The position numbers and the translations under genes were made by a program. This document shows positions 23,851 to 36,159 of a stretch of DNA of 64,000 nt, one piece after another. The stretch spans positions 1 through 64,000 of the forward strand of contig CALNHX010003571.1 in the NCBI GenBank assembly GCA_940337035.1, read 5' to 3'. The DNA comes from Agriotes lineatus. Lineage: Eukaryota > Arthropoda > Insecta > Coleoptera > Elateridae. Position 1 is the first letter of the stretch. Each line of letters begins with the position of its first letter. The notes beneath the pieces are model-generated. The model saw nothing but the letters and a program-made list of their open reading frames with translations. It searched no databases and was not told the DNA's origin.

Positions 23851-24980
23851 CACAACTAAATGTGGCTCCTTGTTCTTCGGAATAGCTGGCTGATTTGTGT
23901 AATAAAAATGTTTATTAAAAATGAACCAACACATAATAATAGCCATTTTTATAAAATTTTATAAAATATCGTTAGGTTTTATAGTTAATTTGGAATAGGG
24001 ACAACTGTAAATTGTCATTTTATTTGTCGCGAAATCTGAAGACTATAATTTTTGTAGGTATTTGCGTTGTTAAAATTAGCTATACCTAGTGAGGTTTTTA
24101 CTATCCGAATTATTCTTATGTAACTTTAGTGATCTATTTTCGGGATATGCCGCAAAGGACAGAAAAGTGAACGACAATTAATGATTGCCATCGATTTTTC
24201 TTTTATTGTTTTTGGCTCTTTGTAACCAATTGTCGGTGTAATGTGAAATTCAGATGTCTAATTCGCTCAAGTGCCGAATTGTAATGCTCAGACCGGGAAC
24301 TGCACAATTGTCAAATTAATTTTCTCATTTGCAGCATTGGCTAAATTGATTTCGGCAATTGAGAAAATTCGGTATCTGAGTTTAGCATATAGCCTACGTA
24401 TATATACGCATATGGGAAAGTATTGCAATAATGCAATGGATAGAAAAAAATATAAATATTTGTAGATCCGTGAATTAACTCCTATATAAATAGATTTTCT
24501 TCAGGATCTAAATATTATTGACGTAAATGAGACGATTTTTCGGTTGCAGTTTTTCCTGCAAATGTTTTGCTTTTGCAACATGTAAAATGCACCATTCTAA
24601 TGTATAGTCGTGAGGCTGGTATCGAACGGTAGTATCTCATTTCAAAAAGTATGTGCTATTACATCTGTTTTATTTCTTTTATTAATAGATGAATATGCAT
24701 GTATAGGTACGTACTTACTTATATACGTACGTACTCATAATTTCTTTACTGGCAGAATCAAAATGATGTAAATGATTCTGTATCAGTAAATTTTTGACGT
24801 TTTTTTCTCAATTAGGACTACCTAAAATATATTTTGAAATACCAACAACGTGAACTTTGTTTTATTTCTTTAAAATCAAATTCTATCTACTTCCGTTTTA
24901 CGTAAAGTTTACTTCTTCAATCTTATTATGACATTTCAACTCAAACACCAACTGGTCTTCATTCTCGTCAGCTACTCTTC
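23851..24980. other. AT-rich spacer
   Basis: Nothing beyond ordinary AT-rich sequence; CGTACGTAC-like short repeats near 24700-24735. Confidence 0.35.
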
Positions 24981-25243
24981 TACCGGGTGACCATAAATGA
25001 TTGTGATTTTTTTTCTTAGGTTGGCATTGTTTATGTTGGTGGAACTGTAAGTCTACGTCAAATTCGAGGTTAGCAGGTTAGATTTTGCGTCACCCAACCT
25101 AAGACAAAAAATCACAACCAAGTCTGTGGCAAACTGACGCAAAACCTAACATGCTAACCTCGAATTTGACATAGACTTACAGTGCCACCAACATAAACAG
25201 TGCCACCCTAAGAAAAAAATCAACCATTTATGGTCACCCGGTA
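24981..25243. mobile_element. Core hairpin MITE, copy 6, with TACCGGGTGACC outer arms
   Basis: Outer arms TACCGGGTGACCATAAATG and CATTTATGGTCACCCGGTA surround the conserved core (GTTGGTGGAACTGTAAG ... CTTACAGTGCCACCAAC). The core loop contains an extra inverted copy of part of the left outer arm: 25093-25120 (CCCAACCTAAGAC, ATCACAACCA) is the reverse complement of about 24998-25024. Confidence 0.85.
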
Positions 25244-25355
25244 CATATAAAGTAGCGGATACTCGATGTTTTTCACGAGAGTAATATTGCAACAAAGTGC
25301 AAAACGTTGCGTAGTATTAATTATATTACCGGCAATAATCGTGTGGTAATATTAC

Positions 25356-25632
25356 CAAGGGCGTAGTCAGTTCCAGTTAGAGGGGGACATAAATTCAATT
25401 ACCCTATGAACTACTACTATTATTATAGTTTGATTTAATTTTTTACAAATTATAAAAAAATTAGGTTGAAACATCAGTTTCCGCAAATCTGTTGCAGATC
25501 GTAGCTTCTTTTTTTTTAAATGTTGTAGAATGTGAATTGCAATCATGATTACAAATCAACTGCTTTTTGCTCTTTATAAATGTTTAGGGGTGGGCAAGTG
25601 CCCACCCCTGCCCCTCCCTGGCTACGCCCATG
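25356..25632. mobile_element. hAT-type MITE with 8-bp target duplication
   Basis: The ends CAAGGGCGTAGTCAG and CTGGCTACGCCCATG are inverted, and AATATTAC is repeated exactly on both sides (25348-25355 and 25633-25640). CAxGGGCGTAGCCAG ends with an 8-bp duplication are characteristic of hAT elements. 277 bp, no transposase. Confidence 0.9.
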
Positions 25633-25640
25633 AATATTAC

Positions 25641-27264
25641 CAAGAATGATTTTGGGTAACTTTACGTAATATTACTTAAATTACCGGTAGTATTACTTTC
25701 ATAATGTTACCACTTAGGTATATCACTTGGTGTACACAATATTATTTACTTCTAATTACGTGTTTATGCTGATTCCCAATATGAAATATAAAAGCCTAAC
25801 TACGTACTTGGAAGAAGACCTTATCTTATGGCATTTGCTAGAAACCCATTATATTGTTTTCTGCAAACATTTAAGGCTGTGGACAAACCTCTAAATCATT
25901 AAGTAGTTTTCAAAGCAATAGTATGCCCAAGAAATTCAGCTGTGCTGAATTTTCGGACCCAGCACTTTTTGTTTGGGGGAATTACCTACATAACATCTGC
26001 AATTAGTTGTTATTCTGCTGCGAACATTCAGTGATTCCGTGTGACTTTTGGAAAAATAATGTAGACCTCTGGCTTTTATTCTTTTTTTGACGTTTTTTAC
26101 GATTCTTTATGTAACTAGTCCTATAATATTCATGGTTAAACAAAATTTGGTTTCTATTTAATAAAACTTCAATAGTTTTGATAACCTTTGCCATTTCACC
26201 AGTACATATATAAATATGAAAAATATGTGTCGGTTGCTATTACAACCCTGCTCGAAATACTGCACCAATTACCAATCAGTACGTAGTAGTATTAAGAAAA
26301 TTTTCTAAGGAAACATATAGTGTGAACCTTGATTTTAGTGGCCATACTGCATGTAAAAACCTAGCCTAATTGATTTTGCAATATTGATATCCATTTTACT
26401 ATGCCAGTTTGGTTATTTTTAAAGGCACGTTTCGGTTTTAGCTTCAATTTTTTCGATCTGCAAAGGAAAATTTTGCTGCATAGTGCGTTCAATAGTGACC
26501 TGGTTTGAGGTCGATGATATCTTTCTATTTTGTATACCATGAGTTTGGTAGTTTTCCCAATTTTGCAGGGGCCCAGGGCAGGCGGCAGCAATAAATATTT
26601 CTTCGCCCGGTATGCTTCTAACTTTCATAGTCGTTTAACATTGATTTTCATTGCGAATGGGGCGACAACGCTACGTAAAATCCTTTCGTTGCTTAATAAT
26701 ACAGTTCTTTAGAACAATCCTCCATCAGCTTTTGTGTCATCTTACAGTTATTAAATTTTCTAAGCGACACGATGTTAATTGCCATTAAAATGGGTAATAA
26801 AGGATTATTGACGATTTATTATGAGTTTAAACAATAGAACTAAGATTTACAAACAAAATAATTTTTAAGCGAGAATGACATACAAATTTACAGTTACAGA
26901 CATAGTTACGCCATATCTAAGAGCTGTAATACAAAAGAATAACCACCTTAAATATTTATATTTTTGGTATTGTGGAATATTGTGAAGATTATTTGCATAA
27001 TTCTTAGAGCTTACCACGTTCATAGTTATAGTCCTATAAGTTTTAATCTGACATACGTAATAATAGTGTGAAGCATGCTGTAGGGGGTTCCCCTGTCAAT
27101 GGACCCCTTTTGCAAGAATAGCTGGATATATTTAAAAACGTCCCAAGAAAATCTAGTAACTTATCAAAATTAGTACTGAATTTGTGTATTTGTGGGCACG
27201 TTATTGCATTCTATCTAGTTGGATGCTGTGATGTTATATGTAAACACAGCCGCCACTGATCATT
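25641..27264. other. AT-rich spacer
   Basis: GGGGCCCAGGGCAGGCGGCAG near 26570 resembles a worn transposon end, but no partner was found. Short frames here carry no known motif. Confidence 0.35.
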
Positions 27265-28700
27265 TGTTTCGGTCGCTTTTTATACTGTGCCATTTTCATA
27301 AAAATAGTAATACATCCGGAAGTTCGGCGTGTTGGCAAGCGCCTCTTTCTTCACGGAAAACAATAACGGCGCGGGGTACACCGTAGACCTACGCAATGCA
27401 AGAATTGGGAATGTGCCGAACGGTGCGGTGCCATAAATAAAACACCTGTTGACAGATTGTAAACAAGCGATTAGTCGTGAACCGAAACAATAACATCGAT
27501 GCCCGGCCAACTAGACCACTCATAAAAACGCCATAAAACAGCAAAGCATGCTTCATTAATCATTCCAATTGGCTGGTCCTGGTACTGACCTAACGCAATC
27601 CGCAGATCTGACATGAATGAAGGAGCAGGTAATGTCACACTTCCGATAATAAAGCGGCGATTGGGTCCAGAGCACGTGGTCCGCCCCTCTGCCGGCACTG
27701 TTTTTATTGCATTATCGGCTGCTCACGTGTGGTGTATCACTAATCTAGCGGTCGTTACGACAGGTGACAGTCGGCACGCGCCAAAGCCGCCTTGGAATTG
27801 CATTCTGCATTTTAGCCGGTGGGGTCGCTCGGGTTACGAGCGGCTCGAACTTTCCTCGCATCATTCACTAGAAGGCGAATTCAAATGAGGTGCAATTCTC
27901 CACGCGGATGCATTCACGTCGTGCGATGGACGATCTGCCATACGGGGTGCCGCGACATTGTAAACAATGTTGCAAGGTTACGTGGCGGTGTGCTGTTTTG
28001 TTTTTTTCATGTTTTTGTTCGTTTGTTTGCTATGCCGACTTTGGCCGCTTATGTAGCCGTGATTGATAGCCTGCTTGTATCAACACAACTACAGCTCCTG
28101 TTTCATTTGTTATTTTTTACACTTTTCGCCCCCTCTTGAAAGCTAGTGCTCTGAATACTACTATCAGTTTCATTCTTAATATTCTGACGAAAGGCGAACC
28201 GAATATCACATCTAATCTAATCGTGTAATCGGCTTTCTTCACACTGTTTCTCCGAACTTACTTCAACTGTTCCTTAATCAAAAATCCACGTCTGCTTAAT
28301 TGTAGCTTGTTGCCCATAGCCATTTCTCTTGGAATCTGGAGGAATCGTGTGTCAGCCGTTGAGGATAAAAGCAAACACTATCGAACAACTTGCGTGGCCA
28401 TTAGTGTGAAAAGCGTATCTTTGGCGGTTCGTGCTTTTTAGATTTATCAGCCACCCTGCCTACTAGATCGGTCTCCGATTCATAATTGCCCGGCTACGCC
28501 GCGCTGCGCGCTGTAAGGAAAAACCGGCCTGCTGCGATTTATATCATTTTTGGCGGCATTACACAAAGCTACTGCTTACAAATTTAAATCTTCGGTACCT
28601 ACATTCTCAACGCAATCCTGAGTACCCGAATGCCTGTTATTTGTATTAGTACCATTGGTACCCAACCTTGCGGGGATTCCCTCAACGCTTCTGTAGCTAA
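27265..28700. promoter_or_regulatory. GC/CpG-rich island 3
   Basis: The longest block of raised GC content, densest at 27610-27990 and 28430-28560. Two CACGTG boxes lie at 27673-27678 and 27724-27729. Open frames of 75-106 codons occur on both strands and in overlapping registers, with no protein-like motifs, so I do not call a gene. Candidate distal promoter or enhancer by inference. Confidence 0.35.
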
Positions 28701-29003
28701 CAAAACATAGCGTTTAAAACGCATGTCTTATATTGCAGTGAAATTCGAAAAGATCACAGGTAGTAGACTTCAGAAAGGATTTGACATAAACCTAACCTTT
28801 AATGTAAGGGATGCTCTAAATAGCGCATTATTCAAACCAAGACATTCTTGACCTATGTAATCTGATGTTTCTTCTCTTCGAAGAAGTTCCTTACGCGTAA
28901 AATAAGATTTTAGGCTTGCTGGCTTGCTTGTTATTACACGTCATTTTGGACAAATGTCACATTGGCAGTATTACAAAACAAGCCATACTTAAAGCGGACC
29001 TGA
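28701..29003. other. Spacer before a hAT element
   Basis: No recognisable feature. Confidence 0.35.
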
Positions 29004-29011
29004 CCAAAAAC

Positions 29012-29626
29012 TAGTGTTGTGCCTTGGTCAATTGACCGGTCAATTTGACCACGGTCAAAAACTGTGTGGTCAAATTCACTGTCAAATGCTCTTTTAGCCT
29101 TAAAATTGCTTATATTAAATTACACTATCAATCAACGGTTTTTTTTGTAGAAGGTCTTTATTATTGGCTGTAAGCCTGTAACTAATCAAACATTTACTGA
29201 AATTGCAAAAATGCAGGGGATTTACATATTTAGCGAGGGGATTCACACAGCGACCAATGTTTCTTGGGGGGTTTCTTAATACATGTTAGTTTGTTATTAT
29301 TCTCTTCTTTGCTGTACTTATGCAGTAATGATTTGTTTTTATTGAAGCGTAAATATATGGCCAATAAATGGTGTATTATTTTAGTTACCGAGAGTATAAA
29401 ATGAAATAATTGTTAAAACTGTTAATTATATGCACTTATAAATACTAAACAAAAGGGTTGGTGGTAATATGATACTAGTTAACCTTGTGACTTGCTTAAA
29501 CTTACAGAACTATCAATACAATTGATTAAAAAAAGTTTAATTAAAAAAATTAAAATGGTCAAATGAGCGGTCAATTGGCTGGTCAATTGACCAAAAAGTT
29601 GTTGACCGGTCAAAGGCACAACCCTA
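29012..29626. mobile_element. hAT-type element with TAGGGTTGTGCC ends
   Basis: The termini TAGTGTTGTGCC and GGCACAACCCTA are inverted and CCAAAAAC is duplicated exactly on both flanks (29004-29011, 29627-29634). Subterminal GGTCAATTGACCGGTCAA blocks occur at both ends, probably transposase-binding repeats by analogy with other hAT elements. The AT-rich interior has no transposase frame. Confidence 0.9.
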
Positions 29627-29989
29627 CCAAAAACTATAGATTTTTTGTTTCGTCCAGTTCCTTATTGTAAAATAAAGAGAGAAAATTGTGACGTGACAGA
29701 AAAAGGGTAATGTGTAGACCTTACACTTTTACTTCTCACCTGCACACACTTGTATGTATCTTCTTTATTTGGTCAACCATTTGGTTTACCATTTTTAAAT
29801 ACTTCTGCTGCAAACCAGTAGCCTACTGCGATCAAAAATTAATAAAAAATTTGAAAAATTAGTATAGGCTTAATTGTATCAAAGAATGTAGTAATAAAGT
29901 TCCAATATTCAATTTTTTATCTAAATGCTTTTTATTATTCGTAAGTCCATGTTAGAGCCATGTTCATTATTCAGAGGTTTTTCACCACA

Positions 29990-30163
29990 TACAGTAAAAC
30001 TCCTCCATAAGGGACATGGGGAATCTGAAACTGGTCGCTGTAGAGAGGTGCCTGTTATTACAAAAATTGTTGATCATATATTCCCCACATTGTACATTAA
30101 AAACCTCCGGTGTGGAGAAGTGTATACTATTGAGAGGTGCCCATTAAGAGGGGTTTTACTGTA
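29990..30163. mobile_element. pogo-like MITE
   Basis: TACAGTAAAACTCCTCC at the left pairs with AGAGGGGTTTTACTGTA at the right, with TA at both ends. Internal GAGAGGTGCC and GAGAAGTG units recur and continue raggedly to about 30320 (TATTGAGAGGTGT, TTAAGAGAAGTTTC), suggesting a second, worn copy. A run of 12 G lies at 30362-30373. Confidence 0.75.
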
Positions 30164-30527
30164 TTTCCTACAGTTCTGTATATTAATTACCGTCTGTTGT
30201 CTAGAAGTGTCCGCTATTGAGAGGTGTTTGTTAAGAGAAGTTTCATTGTTTCCCCACAGTTTAGTACATTAAAAACCTTCCATAGCGTAGAGTTGTCCGT
30301 TTCACTGTATGTATTTTCTACAGTTCTGTACACTTAAAACTGTCCGTTGTGTAGATTGGGCGGGGGGGGGGGGTCACTATAAATGGATTAAAATTCCATT
30401 ATTGTCTTAGTGAAGAGTACTATCATGGCAAAAAAGTGTGCGATATATCGTTTTAAGTTTTATGAGCTGTTAACTAAGGGTACGTAAATTTAAATAACAA
30501 GTTAAATACCGTTGAAAAAGGAGAGAT

Positions 30528-31085
30528 ACTGTAGAACTCGCTTATAACGGCTCGCTCTAAAGTAGCTACATTCGGTTATTACGCACTTGAGTGGTCAGTC
30601 CTGACTGAATTTCTAGTTTCAAACGAACCTTGTTTACTGCGTACCCCGTATACAACGTACTAAAACGTTGTATAATTTCTTTTATAACGTACCTCAGTGT
30701 TAAAACTTGCGAGTGCAACAAATGTCGCAAATATTTTGGTTCGCATCGTACACAACGCACGTCCAAATTCAAGTCGTTTTTAACTTTTGCGGTACAGAAA
30801 TGTTGATATCAGCTATGAAGCGATTTAAAGGGACTAAAAACATACCATCAAGGTTCCTCGAAAGTAACAAATACGCGGATGACAACATTTTGAACGCATC
30901 CTTAAAGATTAATTTACATTATTTACTGGAAACTTAAAACGAACAGATACTCACATTAGATTTTTAAAAATAAATATCACGTTGACCTACTTTCGTATTG
31001 TTTCTGAATGTTTTTTAACGTACCTCACTTATAACGTACATATTGTTGTAGTCTCAGCAGGCACGTTATAAGCGAGTTGTACTCG
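30528..31085. mobile_element. pogo/Tigger-like element with ACTCGCTTATAACG ends
   Basis: The left end TACTGTAGAACTCGCTTATA and the right end ACGTTATAAGCGAGTTGTAC are inverted. Extra ATAACGTACCTCA repeats lie just inside each end. The interior has a 76-codon plus frame and a 68-codon minus frame without recognised transposase motifs, so it is treated as a decayed or internally deleted copy. Confidence 0.6.
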
Positions 31086-32639
31086 AGGGCGTTTATTAGG
31101 TGAACAAAAAATAAATACATAATAACTTTCCTATTAAAATTTGCTTGATTTCGAGTTTTCGACTATATTTGTCATTCTTGAAAATTTTTTCGATGCAATT
31201 ATTTTTGATCGCACTAGGCTACTGATTTGTAGGAAAATTATTTAAAAATAATAACCCTTTTAAAGGGCAGTATTACTCACCAAAATTTGAAATCGATCAG
31301 AAAGTGAACAAGGAAGAAACAGGAGTGTGAAGGCGAGAAGTGAAACACACTGTATGTCTAAGTGTAATGAATTTATACGGAGTGTCTCACAATCGGGGTA
31401 ATTTTAATTACAGTGATTCCTAACAAACTTTATTATAGAGAAACTTATAGAAACATGAGACTTATGATTTAAAAAAATGTAGATTATCGAAGTACAATTT
31501 TAGGATTAATAATTAATTTTGAATGAAGTATAGTAGCTGAACTAGATACGTTCGGTAACGATTACTACGATCACAGTTGTAAGAGCTCGGAAAAAGGACA
31601 TTTTGGAAAACGCCTACTAAATTTCACTCACTAATTACATTTATTCACTAACCAGATATGCCTGATTTGTTTTTAATTTTAATTTTTAATGTGAACCATC
31701 GCTTTAACGTTTTTCTTGCTGAAAATGGGTGGCCTTTTAAAGGGACAGTAGGCATATGTCATCATAAATCAGCGATAAATTATGTTTTATTGAAAAAACT
31801 TAAAAGAAATTAACTACATACGTATTTGTTTAGTCTATAAAGAGAAATTAAAAACTGAACATATTTATTATACAATTTCAAAACTGAAATTATTGTGTGA
31901 ATGCTATTTATGGCTTTATGTGGTGGGGTATCAAGCAGTCTATATGTAAAACCACATTTTTCGCATTTGATTGACACTTTTTTGTAGAAAACTTGACAGC
32001 GAGTCTACTCTTATCATACCGACAATCTATGTTTTCTAGACTCGAAAAGTTACTTCTTTTTTATTTAATAAATAGCAAAACATTTATTAAAGTTAACTGA
32101 TAGAAAATAGAATGGGTTTATTGGGAATAGAGGAAGGAGAAAAAGTAGGCAGTTCTTTTTCTGCAGAAAATAAAGCACTCAAGTTAGTATCATCGGTTCA
32201 CATTTAAGAGGGAAACGTTGGCTGGCATACACTATTATGACGTGCGTTTCTTGAATTGTACAGTTAGGCATGGAATTAGTGTTACATTTAAAAACAATTA
32301 TCTTAAATGGACAGACATATGCTAAATGTACTTTTAATGTAGGAGAAACGCAAGACTGGCTAGTTCGTTTGTCAGTCTGGATGTAGAAAACAGAATAGTT
32401 CAGAAAGAAACATTGATTTGGTAACAGAGACATTCTCATTTTTATATTTTGAAAACATATTTGTACAATGGCATATATTAAATTATTTGGCTTTAGGAGG
32501 AGGGGTAAAGAATTTCACCTGATAGTAAAGAGTGGTTTGTGGAAAAATTGAGGGAAAAATAAAACTAATATCCGCTTTAAATTAGACCTTTATTGCAACA
32601 AAAGTGTATAGTATTTGTTTGTATGTTCGTATACCTAGC
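31086..32639. other. AT-rich spacer
   Basis: Ordinary AT-rich sequence. An 86-codon minus frame (32179-32439) has no motif. Nothing else found. Confidence 0.35.
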
Positions 32640-33250
32640 ACTTTCCGAAAGTTTGGGAACGCTGTGAACTGCGAACCGGTTGTTTAAACAAATGAAGTCG
32701 ATTTAGCTGTTCATTTCTTTTTGAGAAATATCGTGTCTGGCAATAATTAAGTAACGCCCATGCAACAGCAGCGCAGTAGTTCAGTTTTTAGTAAAATTTC
32801 CTTTAATTTTGTTCACATTTTTAGTAAATTTAGGCCACGGCCGTGCTGAAAATGCGTCCCACATTCAAATATCAAGAACGCGACTTGTGCCGGTGCAAGG
32901 AGTCCCGCAGAAGTCCAGCGTGCGAAAGCTTTCGAGAGATACCGCGAACGCGGATAAAGCTATCGCTATCAGCAATCCGTGGCCGATAGAAATTCGGCGA
33001 GTTTTCGTAAGCACGGCAACCTGCGATGGCAGGCCAGCTGTCACGTGATCCCAAACCACGTGGTCTGACAGCCGACAATCACTCGGCCGTGAGTCCAAGT
33101 TGGCCGCGTTAGGCATTGCCGAACAACCGCCGAGCGGGCATTAAGGCACACTAAGATCTACCTCATTCTGCGCGCTTGTCCCGTTAGGCTCGCGCAGCCG
33201 TCTCTATTTTTGAGCCGAGAATAGCTAAGGCCGTCGCGATCTATTTAAAA
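32640..33250. promoter_or_regulatory. GC-rich island 4 with E-box cluster
   Basis: GC- and CpG-rich block, strongest at 32830-33230. Three E-boxes lie within 28 bp: CAGCTG (33035-33040), CACGTG (33042-33047, in a TCACGTGA palindrome) and CACGTG (33057-33062). Open frames on both strands overlap and look non-coding. Candidate regulatory region. Confidence 0.4.
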
Positions 33251-33793
33251 TGTTTCTAGCAGAGGCAGAATCCCGTTGATACATCCTGCAAAGAGAGTAA
33301 AACTTCAAAATGTCATCCACATACATGCGTTTATGATCATCCAATAGCTCAAGCTGCAGTTTTTCTTGGGACCATTTAGGATTTTTTAATTATGTTTCAG
33401 TTTTTCCACTTTTATCCTAGGATTTTGTATAAGTTTAGCCTTCAAAACATGGTTTGAGACATTGAAAAACAATGCAATCGGTTTGTGTTGATAAGCTGCA
33501 CGAGTTGGCCCCTTTTTTCATAGTTGGACTTTTTTGTAAATTTTTAACTTTGTGTTCTAAAGCTACATTCGATATCTGTTGATTTTTGCATGTTGTGCAA
33601 TATGGAAACATACATATACGTCGATTTGGTTTCCTCCAGGACCATCTACGATGTTTTACAAGTTTAGAATCTTCCAATGGTTTAAAATATTGAAAAATTG
33701 CGATATATAAAAACATAAGTATGTACCTACATATTTAAATACAGAATAGGCGGCTTGAAATCAAGTTTAGCAAACATTTTTCCAGTGCCATCT
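33251..33793. other. Spacer
   Basis: A 93-codon minus frame (33435-33716) has no motif. No repeats with partners seen. Confidence 0.3.
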
Positions 33794-34129
33794 AACATGT
33801 GAGCAAATGAAAACGAAATCAAGCCGCAAAACTTCGCTCGGGCACCCTTTTTTTCATCTGTGTTTGAAAATACCGGGTGATTATAAATGTTCTTCCATCA
33901 AGTTCCTTTTGAAATACTTGTTGTATGAATAATATGTTGGTGGCACTGTAAGTCTATGTCAAATTCGTGGTTAGCAAGTTAGGTTCTGAGTCAGTTTTGA
34001 CACAGACTGACGCAAAACCTAACCTGCTAACCACGAATTTGACATAGACTTACAGTGCCACGAACATATTATTCATACAACAAATATTTCAAAGCCAAAC
34101 TTGAATTCATTTTCATTTGCCCACGTGTT
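33794..34129. mobile_element. Core hairpin MITE, copy 7, CATGTGAGC outer arms with insertion
   Basis: Outer arms AACATGTGAGCAAATG ... CATTTGCCCACGTGTT and a well-preserved core (GTTGGTGGCACTGTAAG ... CTTACAGTGCCACGAAC). The left outer arm is interrupted by about 75 bp that includes TACCGGGTGATTATAAATG, a relative of the copy 6 outer arm. Confidence 0.8.
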
Positions 34130-35118
34130 AGTACTACGTTGTGCAAGTGCAACGACGCGATGATACTATTGTTTGATTTTGTTAAATAGAAAACTGTTAT
34201 ACTGTACTGATCAGACGGTTTTTCCTAAATATAGCATACATAGAGCTGATCGGGTTGGTTATATTTTTTATATTTTTGGATTTTCTTTTTTAAAAGTTTC
34301 TAAATTTAAAAACGTCTTCGGTGGGTAGAAAGACATTCGTAGAATACAAGCGAAACCACAATAAATATTTAGGAAAATGATTATGGTATGGCCACATCGT
34401 TAACGCGCAATTATAAGAAGAATTTGAAGCATGTATAGTTCGTACAACCATCAGATATATGTATTCAGTTTTGAATTAGGGCTTGAATTATCCTCAATGT
34501 AAACATGAATAAAATGGAACTTTACGCTAAGACAGATAATAGAAGATACTGGGTATCAAAATTACGTTTAAATGACAAGAACTTGGGAAAATAGGGAAAA
34601 TGGTGAGCTGTGACAAACCAGTCAAGAGACCGATGATGTTGATGGTGAATCCCCACACAAACCCGATAGGCTCTATCTGACTTCGTCACATGTCTTCCAT
34701 TTCAATCACGTCGGGGTCACCAAAATATAACGATACCAAAATTGTAATCGTATATATATTAAAGTACCAAACTGTTTAATTTAGGAGTTCTCAGTTAATT
34801 GATCATTTTTTATTTACTCTTTAATAATGAAGCATTGTAATGTGGTGTCTTTAAGTTCATAAAAGAAATTTTACGTATATGTATATGTGACAAAATATTT
34901 TTTAAAATAATTAGCAGTATCTTCTAGAGTTCAATCATGACAATTTTTGGACAAGGGCGGCTGTCGCCATTTTACCCTAATAACCACACATATCTGTGTC
35001 AATACAAGCTGATACATGCTGAAATGCTGTATTTCCATTCATATTGTGATGAATCCCGTTTTGAAAATTATCCATATAAAATTATTTTAATTTAACAAGT
35101 TTCAAAATGATAGATGAA
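34130..35118. other. AT-rich spacer
   Basis: No supported feature. Confidence 0.35.
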
Positions 35119-35490
35119 CTAATTACACCTTAGAGTGCAGCGGCCAGGATTTGGGAAATCGTCGTTTTTGTCTGTTTTCACATCAGTAGGTAAATAATAC
35201 AATATTGTCAACATAAATTGTAAGCTTTGGTTCATGTTATTGCCATTTACGTTGAATATAATCCTAAATCCGTAGGGGAGAGGGGGGCGCATTAAGACGT
35301 TTGAGACATATTCCAATCTAGACTCCTTATTTGTGAACGAAATAATTTTATTTTCGGTCAAAACATAAGCCATTTGTTTTGAAATGCAATATCTGAACAA
35401 TACAAATTTGTTCGCAATAATTGTCCCAATTTGGTAGGATAGAACGGGACATAACTGGGGCGCATGCAAACCTTTTGGGTAAAATACATA
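35119..35490 (-). CDS. Unidentified open frame, minus strand
   Basis: About 120 codons are open without an early ATG; the first clear residues read HAPQLCPVLSYQIGT and continue through QMAYVLTENKIISF to a stop at 35119. The composition is protein-like and the length exceeds expectation for AT-rich DNA. No membrane span or known domain is evident. It lies about 430 bp downstream on the minus strand of another open frame (35917-36159) and could be a second piece of the same decayed gene or element. Confidence 0.3.
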   Translation of the reverse strand, partial: YVFYPKGLHAPQLCPVLSYQIGTIIANKFVLFRYCISKQMAYVLTENKIISFTNKESRLEYVSNVLMRPPLPYGFRIIFNVNGNNMNQSLQFMLTILYYLPTDVKTDKNDDFPNPGRCTLRCN

Positions 35491-35650
35491 AACTCTTAAT
35501 CAAGTGAAAATATTTCATTTTTCTTTCGTATAATTAATCAATAGTTTCAATGAGGAGCTGAAAACGAATAACACAATATGGGGTAAGAACAATGCAACGA
35601 GATCACCCTTAGAGGCGAGAAAATACGCTATTTTTCTTAAAAAATATTAA

Positions 35651-35788
35651 GGGCCGGTTCTACAATCCAAGGATAAAGCTATCTGGGGAATAAATACCCT
35701 AGAAACGATTGTTGTAACAATGGAAACTATGCCTATTATACCTCGGATAGCTTATTCTAGGTATATACTTGCATTGTAGAACCGGCCC
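35651..35788. mobile_element. PIF/Harbinger-type MITE with TAA duplication
   Basis: The termini GGGCCGGTTCTACAATCC and GCATTGTAGAACCGGCCC are inverted, and TAA flanks both sides (35648-35650, 35789-35791). A GGGCCGGTTCTACA end with a 3-bp TAA target duplication is characteristic of Harbinger-type elements. 138 bp, no coding. Confidence 0.85.
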
Positions 35789-35916
35789 TAAATGAACTTA
35801 AATGTACAGGCATTTTTTTTATTGAGCTTGAACAACACATAGTATTAAAGGCTTTGCTGAAAATCTACCCAATTCGTGTCAACCATAACAGTAAATACGA
35901 AACCTGCCTTTCTTCT

Positions 35917-36159
35917 CTAAGAATTTAATTGGAACTGGTCATCAGCAATATTGTACTTCAGCATACGCATATAGAACATAACTGTTTTTTTTTGTGCGGT
36001 AGTTAATATGTTAGGCAAATCATTTTGAAAATCTAATAGGCGTAAAATCGGCTGCATAAATTCATCTATATTTTCCTTGATAAATTCACTAATACAATCT
36101 GATACATTGTCGTAATAAATCATAAGATCATTCGCTATGTCGCCCTTTCTTTGATTTGA
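35917..36159 (-). CDS. Unidentified short open frame, minus strand
   Basis: An ATG at 36123 starts 68 codons (MIYYDNVSDCISEFI ...), and the frame is open a further dozen codons upstream. The sequence is rich in acidic and hydrophobic residues in a helical-looking pattern (DEFMQPILRLLDF, KKTVMFYMRMLKY). No domain recognised. It may belong with the frame at 35119-35490; the intervening sequence holds a Harbinger MITE, so an interrupted gene is one explanation. Confidence 0.3.
   Translation of the reverse strand, partial: SNQRKGDIANDLMIYYDNVSDCISEFIKENIDEFMQPILRLLDFQNDLPNILTTAQKKTVMFYMRMLKYNIADDQFQLNS

Noticed and set aside
27613..28139. Overlapping 91- and 106-codon frames in island 3
   Set aside because: No recognisable domain and overlapping registers; more likely non-coding GC-rich DNA.
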